Position numbers and translations under genes: made by a program. Below are positions 37,679 through 46,680 of a stretch of 64,000 nucleotides of DNA, one piece after another. Numbering within the stretch: position 1 is the stretch's first letter; every line of letters begins with the position of its first letter. Where the stretch lies: NCBI RefSeq assembly GCF_029227915.1, contig NC_079879.1, positions 2,852,001 to 2,916,000 of the forward strand. Reading direction: 5' to 3'. The DNA comes from Hydractinia symbiolongicarpus. Its lineage: Eukaryota > Cnidaria > Hydrozoa > Anthoathecata > Hydractiniidae. The notes beneath the pieces are model-generated. The model worked only from the letters and a program-made list of their open reading frames with translations. It had not been told where the DNA came from and did no database searches.

Positions 37679-40600
37679 ATGAATAGTAATAGCTTTCCTA
37701 TGCCTGCCATAGATCTCACTGGGAAATTGATTATAAAAGCCCAGTTGGGAAATGATATTAGGAAAATTCCAATCCACAATGAAGAAATCACTTACGATGA
37801 ACTTCTTTTAATGATGCAGAGATTATTTCGTGGAAGGATAAAGGGATCCGATGAAATAACAATTAAATATAAAGATGAAGGTAGCTCGCTAATACCCCAT
37901 TTTTTGTTAAAATCTGCCTATTAATATAAAGCAGCTGCCTAGCTAGCTATATGTTTTTTTTCTCTGTCGTCTTCCTGTCCTAGATGGTTTCCTGTTTGAG
38001 CATTAGTAAAACAATTTTAATATAGCTCGCTAGTTTAACATGTTAAAAAAACATATTTAATGTAACATTAGCCACGATTATTACAATGGTATGATTGCTA
38101 CATTTCTACACATATTCGCCAATTCGGTTCAGCTTTGTTGCCGTAGTGATGATTGACATTTTGCCTAATTAACGAATCACATTTGTGCTACATCTGCCAT
38201 TATTAAAATTTTGCAGGGTGATAACAAACCTAGTTCGTAGGGGGGAAATAAAAAAAATGTTAAAATGGAAGAATAAAATTAGCTAACGTAAGGTAATCAC
38301 AATAAAAATCTGTCTGGAACTGATGCTTAGCTATCTAGATTTTGCTCTAAAAAATTGCCTTTGCTCAAACTTCCTAACATCGTTCTTAAAACTCCACAAT
38401 GTGTCTAGCACTGCACTCTCTTCACCTAAAATACAGAAACTTTTCACCTCCAAAAAAATTTATGATGTCAAACCGAATCACCGTATAGCTTACATGAAGA
38501 ACTAAAATTTTCAAGCGGAAAAACTTTCGGACACAATTTTTATTTCAGCAGAAAAATTTTTGGGCAAGATTGATAAAGTCAAAAAAATATATACGTAAGT
38601 CTTTTGAACGAATTTTATCAAATTTCAAAATTATATATAATGATAAGAAGTAGTTAGGTAGCTGCGCGGTAGATTAGTAGTTATAGCTCTCGTACTCTGT
38701 GTGAGAGACCAGGGTTCGACTCCTCTAGATGGTGATTCAACATAAGTGAATGTTACCATAGCCCCGGGTTAAAGGCATGTGAGGGAAATTGGGGAGATGG
38801 CACACTGTGTGGGCCGTTGGATGTTGCTGGGATTTATCTAGTAGAGCGGGGACCTAATCGGGTCTGCGTAGCTCAAAATGAGCATTAAATACTCTAGGAC
38901 TCTCCATCTAAGCCATGGCTCCTCCTGGAAACAATAGACAGGGTATATGCCTTGATATTTGTGAGACTAGCCATGTAAAATATGCACATCTAACTACAAT
39001 TGTTACGATTGATATGATACTGCAACTGCTTACTGCTGATTGTTTTATGTGTTAAAAGAATGGGGACATTGTTAATTGTAGCATTGTAGCATATGTATAC
39101 CATTCTTATTACATGATTACTAAAACACACAACTCTGCAGCCAATAGACGAGTTGCAGTGTGATGTGTTGCTTTGATTTTGCATAGAGAACAATAGAACA
39201 GAGAGAACACTCATATGAACAGGCAAACAATGTAAACAACAGACCACAATGATCAAAGATATTATAATGATCAAAGATATTATATTAAGTTTTGTTAATG
39301 TTTGTATATTACTCGTTCGCAAGTTGAGGCAATTTTATATATACATAAAGTTGCCATTGCCAGGGAAAATATTCAGCCACTTTTTGAGTGTCTGTAAGAT
39401 TGTTTTTGTCACCAAATGAAAATGACCTATTTCATATCGATGTGCATATTTTACATGGCTAGCCTCACAAATATTAAGGGATATACCCTGTCTGTTATTT
39501 TCAGAAGGGGCCATGGATTAAATGAGGAGAGTATTAAATGCTCATTTTGAGCTACGCAGACCCAATTAGGGTCTGCACTCTACCAGTTGTGGGTGTGGGT
39601 TAACCCAGGGCTATAGTAACATTCACTCAGCCATTATGGAAATGCCGCTAAGAGAAAACACTGGTTTCCCAGACAAAGTTATAACTACTTAGCTACAGCG
39701 CCATAACTAAGATATCTAAAAGTATGAAACATTATTAAAATTTACTTGCCATAGTTCTTTAAATGGATATCATCTTTAATTCTTCAATGTTATTAACACT
39801 GAGTTATATTCTTTAGTTTTGTTTACCTTATACTCCTGATGTCTTTTCAACGTATATTTCCATCGACCTATCAGAGAAAATCATTGGATTTGCTTGGCAA
39901 AATTTGTTAGAAACCATGTTTCTTTTGGGGTGTGATTTCATGAAATAATAAAATAAGAATCATGATTCCCACCTTCTATTTAAAGCTGTGACCAAAACAT
40001 TTTGTTTTAAATACTATCTTACCTTTGATAATCTTTCAGTCTTCTGACTTCGTCTAAGTCGATGACGCCTGCAACTTCTGCTTCAAGTGTACCATTAGCC
40101 ATATCTTATAATCACATTTGAAGAGACCATACTGTTCTCTGTATATTTTTTGTGTTCTTTTCTGTTCTAGATGGCGACCTAATCACCATATTTGATAGTT
40201 CCGATTTGATGTTTGCAAAATCTTTAAACCGTTACTTGAAGTTAACACTATTTGGTGAGCAGAAATTTTATTTGGCAAGTTAAAATATTTAGAATATTCA
40301 AAATATTTAAAAATGACACCTCGCAACTCTCATCATTTTTATTTATTTTGATAAATGATTGCCTTATATCTGTTTTGTTTAATTTTTACTTTAAATTTCA
40401 TCTTTTCTATAGTGAATGGAAAGCCGCAACCTTTAGAACATGATCAAATAAAAGAAATCAAAAACGAACTTTTGGATATGAGGGAAAATATTAACAATCT
40501 GTTATTGAGACTGGACACTTTTTCTGACGAACGTTCGTTCCATGATCAGTTTAATGCACCTTCTCAAAATACTGGCAGTAGCAAAAATACCAGTAAGTTA

Positions 40601-43600
40601 AAAACCTTTATTCTTCACTTTCATTATTTTCCAATTCATGAACAATTCGGTTGCTGGATTCCAGGGTGTCTGCCGGATCTTTAAAAACATGGAAATCAAC
40701 TGAGTGACATTAGTCCTTAACACTCATCATTCTCCAGGGAAAAAACCTAAAATATCATATTATTTTTGCAAAAAATGCGTTGTATATAATAGTTATATAA
40801 GTTGTGTCACTGGGTTAAGTTTGCACCCTTTTAAATCATATCCCTTGTTTTGAAGGTTTGTAAATGTAAGTATCCCCTAGGGATAATCCTTGTGTGTATG
40901 CTTAAAGATCAGCAAAAATTAGAGCAAAATTTTTGCAACAAAAAAATTAGGGAAGGCTTAAATTGTGAAAAAGAAATCGAAAACATGGTGTTAACATGTG
41001 AATTAAAATCAAGAGGATATAATGACGTTATAGTCATAAACTTGAGGGAATACAAAACAAAGAAAGTCTTTAAAAATATTACTATATTTTTATAATAAAT
41101 AATTTTAATTTTTTTAAAAGGACTTTCTTTGTTTTGTTTCAGGGTGGGAACGTACTCGTTGTGACTGCCATACTTTCGAAAGACCTTTTAAGAAAAAACA
41201 ACCACCGTCAATTTACAAACAGCAACTGGATTCAACGTGTGAACCTTCTGCGTCAGTCGATCCTCAATATTTACATTTCCCCTCAAATAAACCAGTCTTT
41301 AATGCGCCTATGGTTTCTCCGTCAAACCCAGTTCAGGTTGTTGGTGGGTTTCCTAATCGAATTACACCACAAACTGTCCCTAAGTCGTTTCCTAAAGCCT
41401 TTCCACAACCTGAATTTGGGCATGCACAGCCAAAGCTTTCTCCCATGGATCAGAACTCGAAGCAGAGAGCACATTTTACAGATTCTATGAGATTAGTTAT
41501 GAGCGAGTATTATAAAAGTCATAGTGTTGGAGAGGTTGGGTATAAACGATTTCCTAAATCGGCAGTTCTGAAACTTTCCAGAGAGTTGGGACTCACGAAA
41601 GTACAGGTGAAGCAGTGGTGTCGCAATCGCAATAAAAGGGAACGAGCTAATTTGGAATTGAAAAACCGTTCACTCGATACTCCGTCATTTATAAACGTAC
41701 ATTCAGAAGACAATACAACCGCATCGGAGCCAAGTGTTTCGAATCGGGATAAAAATAACGACTCGCAAACGACAGACACGATGGAACAATCAACAGACAT
41801 TTTCAAGACAGAGCCTCAGGACGAAGATGAAAATCAAAATCCTGCCGTTTTTGTTTTATCGGGTCTCTAGAGCTGTTGTTTCCAAAATTATTTATTTTTA
41901 TAGCTTTCAAATGTCGTTTGGAAAAGCGAATTTAACCACACACGTTTTTCACAGCTCGCAAAACTGTTAAGGCAAAATAAAATTCTAGTTTCTGGAACAC
42001 TCCTTAGTAAAAATTGTTTATCCAGGAAAAATAAAAGACTGTTTACAAGTTGCGAATAGAGATCATTTTGATACAAATTCGAACGTCTGTTAAAATAATT
42101 TTGCTCCGGTGCTGGAACTGCATCGTATGAACAGAAAAAACGAAACAAAATGGCGACCTTCAAAATAAATAAGCGTTTGCTTTTACTAATGAATAAGCTG
42201 GCTATCTTTTGTAGCCAGTCTTTCTACTTATCATGTAAACTTTATACTACAGGTGTTTCTCCGCTACATTTGAACACGGTCGGAGCAATCTCACATCAAT
42301 AGAAAACTTTGCTGAAATTTTAACCCAATTAAGTTTTAATAAAAGCGTTTTTGCTGGCTCCGTCACAAGAGTCGATCTAGCGCTTTGATGCGATCTTATA
42401 ATTGTGACTAAGCATTATATTATTAGTAAAGAAGGATTACAAGAAAAAAAATTTTCGAAGGTTCCTCAGATTATTTGAATTCAATTTACTCCACCGCATC
42501 GCATAAGCATGGAAGTCAGTCTTAATCAAGATTCTTTGTTTTAATTTTTTAAAAGATTTTAGAAACGAAGTGTTGTAAATATGCTGAAAAGGATATTTGA
42601 CATTAAACTAATGTAGTGTAATAATATACAAAAACGTATTTAATATGCCAAATGTAAATCTTAAATGCCAAATATATGTTTTAAAGATTGCTTGATTACA
42701 CAATGTCCACTGGTTTTATGTGTAATTGGATTTTTTCCCTGATATTATTTCATTTATCATATTTTCGCCTCCCTGTTTTTTCTTTAACTATTGTATGTAA
42801 ATATTTAAGTAAGGTTTTAAGTCAACTTCTGACAAGAATTGTTTTATATCATCCACTGTTAGGGGTGTCCGCTTTAAAAAGGTCAATTCTAGGGGTAATG
42901 TTAAATGGAATCTTAAAAAGGCGTCCGCTATGGACGTCCGTTTCATAGATGTTTTTATAATAAATTGACTGTCATTTCGCCCGTTCCTAAGAAACCTTTC
43001 CGTTGTAAAAAAGCTCCGCTATGATATCACTGCATGTAAACCTTATAAGCTTGTAATAACTTAAACTTATTGACCAATTTTCAGAAAAACCTGCTTTTTT
43101 ACCATAGGTCAAACACAGAACACAGTACCAAAACAGCTGGTACCACCACCTGACAGCAAAGTGAATGCATTGTTTGATCCATTGACGAAAAAACTGGAAG
43201 CTGACAGTACAACAAATGACCCCTTTGATGCCATAGGTCAGACGTTTGTGCACATTTTATAATTTAAATTTGTGAATTAGAGTAATCTAGCTTTATTTAT
43301 TTCCGCAGGTCAAAATCCATCGTCCGGGTCGTATTCACAACCTCCATCCAATCTGCAGTCGCTAAGCTACAACGAAAATCAAAATTTCCCACAGCAACAG
43401 CACCAACAGAATGGGTACCCAACGCAAGGTAGCCAACAGTATGCTGCCTCTGCCCCTGTAAACGATCAAACCTTCGTGGCACCTTCCTCTTATCCCAATC
43501 AGAGTCAAGGTAATCAGATCTACCAAACACAGCAGCAGAAACAGCCGGCGCAACAACAACAACCACAAAGCATGTACCCTACACAGAACTACCAGCAACA

Positions 43601-43859
43601 ACCACCACTATCACAGCAACAACCACCTCAAACCAGCCAAGGATTTGCGCAACAACAACAACAGCAGCCAGGTTTCAATACTGGTTACCAACAAACTGAT
43701 CCGTCCACGTCAAATCCATACAGAACGTTGTCGCCTGGAGCTGGGCGTTACCCTCAAGCTAGCCAGGCTTATCCTGTGTACGACACACCACCAGCGCACC
43801 AGATGCCTCAAGCCACTGGCCTACCGACGCTAGGCTATCCTGGTTCTGGATATCAATAA
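37679..43859 (+). CDS. TFG: TFG, trafficking from ER to Golgi regulator (5 coding exons, 381 aa)
   Basis: TFG oligomerises at ER exit sites and organises COPII carriers. Exons 37679-37880, 40171-40254, 40413-40592, 43108-43236 and 43309-43859 join in phase 1 throughout (1,146 nt). Residues ~11-100 form the PB1 domain, with [36 protein letters not shown] and the acidic [17 protein letters not shown]-like box. A coiled coil follows (~105-135, [20 protein letters not shown]). Exon 4 has the NALFDPL motif also found in vertebrate TFG. The last exon is a Q/P/Y-rich low-complexity tail. Length is near human TFG (400 aa). Introns 1 and 3 are large; intron 1 carries two SINEs in opposite orientation and intron 3 a homeodomain exon. 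The ATG at 37,679 was chosen because the PB1 domain starts about 12 residues later, as in vertebrates. The frame is open upstream to the acceptor but lacks an ATG. Confidence 0.93.
38661..38994 (+). repeat. tRNA-derived SINE, copy 3 (TFG intron 1)
   Basis: Head with A-box-like GGTAGATTAGTAGTTATAGC and B box GGTTCGACTCC (about 38,713-38,723), then the common body GGCCGTTGGATGTTGCTGGG, TCTGCGTAGCTCAAAATGAG, GACTCTCCATCTAAGCCATG and the 3' word GCCATGTAAAATATGCACAT. It is near full length and well preserved. Confidence 0.85.
39441..39706 (-). repeat. tRNA-derived SINE, copy 4, opposite orientation (TFG intron 1)
   Basis: The reverse complement of the SINE starts with TGTGCATATTTTACATGGCT (the 3' end of the element) and reaches the tRNA-like head at about 39,660-39,706. 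The middle segment holding the GGCCGTTGGATG block is deleted. It lies about 450 bp from copy 3 in inverse orientation, so the two could pair in the TFG pre-mRNA. Confidence 0.8.
41143..41870 (+). CDS. Homeodomain-coding exon within TFG intron 3 (alternative terminal exon or nested gene)
   Basis: A 728-bp exon opens after a strong acceptor (ttgttttgtttcag at 41,129-41,142) and ends at TAG 41,868-41,870. Read in phase 1, the phase of the TFG exon 3 donor, it is open throughout. Coding character extends well upstream of the first internal ATG (41,310), so an upstream exon must supply the start. It encodes a Cys-containing N-terminal patch, a P-rich linker ([18 protein letters not shown]), a homeodomain at about 41,459-41,668 ending with [16 protein letters not shown], and an acidic S/T/E-rich tail. 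In helix 3, W48, N51 and R52 are kept, but position 49 is Cys and 53 Asn, and the helix 1-helix 2 part is about 7 residues longer than in a standard 60-residue homeodomain. Homeodomains bind DNA as transcription factors. I do not recognise the class. Confidence 0.75.
41976..41981 (+). promoter_or_regulatory. Poly(A) signal AATAAA after the homeodomain exon
   Basis: AATAAA lies 106 bp after the homeodomain stop codon, inside TFG intron 3. This supports the exon being a genuine 3'-terminal exon with intronic polyadenylation. Confidence 0.55.
42855..42945. repeat. GTGTCCGCTTTAAAA-type transposon-end fragment
   Basis: Words GGGGTGTCCGCTTTAAAAAG and GGCGTCCGCTATGGACGTCCG resemble the subterminal GTGTCCGCT words of the Tigger element at 26,880-26,930 and 28,750-28,940. 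It is probably a relic of a related element in TFG intron 3. Ends are not defined. Confidence 0.4.
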
Positions 43860-43860
43860 A
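43855..43860 (+). promoter_or_regulatory. AATAAA overlapping the TFG stop codon
   Basis: AATAAA spans the TAA stop (43,857-43,859). If used, the 3' UTR is only tens of bases long. No nearer alternative was seen within about 150 bp. Confidence 0.4.
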
Positions 43861-44474
43861 AATTAGGCTACTTTGTATTGTTTCGTAATGATTTCTTTAG
43901 TTGATATTTTATGTTGTTGGGTTGAACAAGAATCACTGGAAACCAAAATCTTGTCCTAAACTTTAAACCAAATTTCAAACCGAAGTCGATATGTGTTTTA
44001 TAACAGGCTTTCTTATTTTTTTTAAAATTTGGTTTTATACATAGTATATATAATGTAAAAAAAATTGAATTTTGCGTCTTTTTTTTCGGCTGCATGAAAA
44101 AACTTTTCATCTCTATAAGCTTTGTTTCTTATGTTTCGCGTGACCCTCCAGAAAGAAAACCACAAATGTATATACATAATTTCCTGTTGTTAAAATTTTA
44201 GGGATTTTGTTTTCATTTTCACCATTCACCAATACCTTAAATGTTAATGAACGCCCTGGGTGTTGATATAATTTTCGCGGACTTAGGCGGCGTTTATTGG
44301 AGACAGGCGTTTATTCATTAAAAATAAAAGGCAAGGAAAAAACAAAAAATACAAGTATGTAACGCTTGAATTTGTGTATTAAAAATAAGATTAAGCTCTG
44401 TTACCATTGACCTAAATATCCGTTGAGATGATAATAGTCGTAGTTATCATAATTTTTTGGAAACACGTACAGCA
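43861..44474. other. Intergenic region downstream of TFG
   Basis: AT-rich, no gene recognised. The patch 44,245-44,330 (TCGCGGACTTAGGCGGCGTTTATTG) is locally GC-richer and may be repeat-derived. Confidence 0.35.
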
Positions 44475-44586
44475 ATGTTGTCCAGCAAATGTTGTAGAAA
44501 TGCACAGCGTGTTGTGATTAATCGTTTCGGAGGCCATTTTAATTTATCTGTGAGTTGTTTACCAAGCTTGGCCACATCTTACTATG
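44475..44586 (+). CDS. Possible orphan first exon with mitochondrial-presequence-like peptide
   Basis: ATG at 44,475 starts 37 codons of basic, S/T/C-rich, acid-free peptide (MLSSKCCRNAQRVVINRFGG...), a composition typical of mitochondrial targeting sequences. A donor-like TATG/gtaaaaa follows at 44,587. No second exon that would continue it was found before PRDX4 at 46,681. It could be the first exon of a gene whose remainder I missed, a retrocopy fragment, or chance. Confidence 0.25.
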
Positions 44587-44750
44587 GTAAAAACTTTAAT
44601 AATTTACTAATGTTTGTTAGGGTGAGTGAAACCACTCGCTGGAATATTCGGATGAAAAGGGCTTTCCCCGGCATGAATCACGTGAGCAAAGAACAATAGA
44701 ATTAGCCAATAAAAAAGCGCGGCCAGATTTTGGCCGCAGAAAAAACGTTT

Positions 44751-44822
44751 GAGACCCCAGCGTAATTTTTCCACCTTAACTGCTCCGATTTCCCGGTGGT
44801 AAGAAAAATTACGCTGGGTCTC
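44751..44822. repeat. Fold-back (hairpin) element
   Basis: GAGACCCCAGCGTAATTTTT at 44,751-44,770 pairs with GAAAAATTACGCTGGGTCTC at 44,803-44,822, extended by CCACC/GGTGG, around a loop of about 20 bases. The palindromic form suggests a MITE or its central part. A nearby GGCCAGATTTTGGCC palindrome (44,721-44,735) adds to the structure. Confidence 0.7.
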
Positions 44823-45567
44823 CTGGCTAGCACAATTGTAGACTTTAATAAAAACCGACCTCCTAAGACACACCCTGTTTTAATCGAAAGTCTAATTTCT
44901 CAGGATTTCATCCAGTTTTAAGCACATAGAGATAAAATTTATATATCTGGCTTGCAAGCATGATAAAGTAATAGTATCTAAAGAGTTTCAATCAAAGACT
45001 GGAATAGCAACGATACAAGCTAGATTTCGGTGAATTGAGATGAAGTTTTTTAGTTCAAATCCGCCTCTCTTATGTGAAACATTATGCCTTCTTTGCAATG
45101 TGAGCTTGTTGCGTGAAAAACTGCAAAAGGTGTCGCACGATAAAAAAAGATTGCCTGAATAAAAAGATAACAGAAGTTAGGTGCAGTAGCTAAGAAACAG
45201 AAATTTTGCACGTAAAAGTAGCCAATTATTAATATCCATTTTGTCTTATATGCAATTATTTCATATGCTAACAACAGGTCTGCTTGTGAGCCAAAATGAT
45301 AGATGCGACTAGCCGACAAACGAATTCCTGTGATCCAATCCGAGCTCTTTTTTTTATACGGGGACGGTGACGATATCAAAAAGAGAAAAAAGCCCTGGTG
45401 GCGAGTTTGTTGGCAACAGGTCAAAAGGCATTTTTGAGTTCACTGTTTATAACCATTTAGGCAAAAGAAATCTTATGCAAAACACCTACGCGGAAAAACG
45501 GGTATTAGAACAACAGAGTAAATAAGGTCCAACTCCGATTTCGCAGTAATAGAAGGGAAGGAAATTA

Positions 45568-45776
45568 TGATAGTAGTGAATGTTACCATACCCATAGTGG
45601 GCTAACCCAAATCATGTGAGAGAAATTGAGGGGGGGTTGCACAATTGGTCTGCCGTTGGATGTTGCAGGGAGTTGTCTGGTAGAGCACGGACCCTACTTA
45701 ATTAGGCCTGCGTAGCTCGAAATGAATATTAAGTACTCCAGGACTCCCCATCTAAGCCTGGCCTCTCCTTGGAAGT
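45568..45776 (+). repeat. SINE body fragment, copy 5 (head missing)
   Basis: The body of the SINE family (GTGAATGTTACCATA, GCCGTTGGATGTTGCAGGGA, GCGTAGCTCGAAATGA, AGGACTCCCCATCTAAGCC) is present without the tRNA-like head and without the final GCCATGTAAAATATGC word. It sits directly left of dispersed repeat copy B. Confidence 0.75.
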
Positions 45777-45789
45777 AAGTACAAAGTAA

Positions 45790-46515
45790 AGAAAATTATT
45801 TTTTCGAAATTTGTATACCCGTTGCCTTCATGTTATAGCTCTTGAAACGCTGATCAAGAAAATGTATAAGATCATGCGCTTTTGATTAACGGTTACGGAA
45901 ATATTGTGGTTTAAAGGTTTTTTCATGACGTCATAAACCCGTTCATCCCGAAACGGATTTGGGGACCCAGGTTTGGAAAATTACCCAAATTGGCCCTAGG
46001 TGCTCCCTAGTTACCCCACGCGGTGAAAAATCATAAAATTGTTCTGTAATGTACCAAACTTTAACGTTTAAATAGTATTGACGCGTGGGTAACTAGGGAC
46101 CACTTGGGACCAATTTGGGTAAGTTTCCTAAACCTAGGCGCCAAATCCGTTTCGGAATGGACGGGTTGATGACGTCATCCAAAAACCTTCAAACTCTAAT
46201 ATCTCTGCAACCGTTTGTCAAAAGTACATGATCCTATACATTTTCTTGATCAGCGTTTCAAGATCTATACGACGAAGGCAACAGGTACATAGATTTCTAA
46301 AAAAAATGTTTTGTGTTTTCACGGGCCTTTGCTGACGTCAGCACAATTTTTAAACCCTTATTATATCTGCTTTTGCGTTCCTCGAAAACATATCATCCTA
46401 TACATTATTTTAATCAGCGTTTCAACCTCTACACATTACAATAAAAGAATAAATAAATCTATCTAATTGTTTGGGATTTTCGCAAACAAACAAAATCTCT
46501 GTATTATTATAAAAG
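45790..46515. repeat. Dispersed GACGTCA repeat, copy B, with long inverted arms
   Basis: Left arm about 45,925-46,022 and right arm about 46,081-46,178 are approximate reverse complements: TGACGTCAT...CGAAACGGATTTGG...CTCCCTAGTTACC against GGTAACTAGGGAC...CAAATCCGTTTCGG...GATGACGTCAT, enclosing a 60-bp centre. The rightward part repeats words found in copies A and C. It ends near AAATCTCTGTATTATTATAA. It is a large palindrome, MITE-like, of undetermined class. Confidence 0.7.
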
Positions 46516-46680
46516 ATATATTTAAGCCCTTTTTCAACCAGTAATTTTTAGGTTTTTTTCCACGGTAACTCAACCGCCTCGCACTTCGCGCCTTTCTCCC
46601 ATAACTGCTACGAACGCATAATCCATAATGCTAGCCCAGCTCCATGCGGGTTTCGTTTATCTCAGTTTTGTCTGAAGAAG

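Noticed and set aside
40850-41095. 81-codon ORF between TFG exon 3 and the homeodomain exon, and the gtaagta donor at 40,866, as a first exon for the homeodomain gene
   Set aside because: The frame has no motif; upstream of the donor there is a stop without an ATG in the phase needed to join 41,143.
43297-43601. Minus-strand ORFs opposite the last TFG exon
   Set aside because: Antisense of the Q/P-rich TFG tail, which gives long stop-free low-complexity frames.
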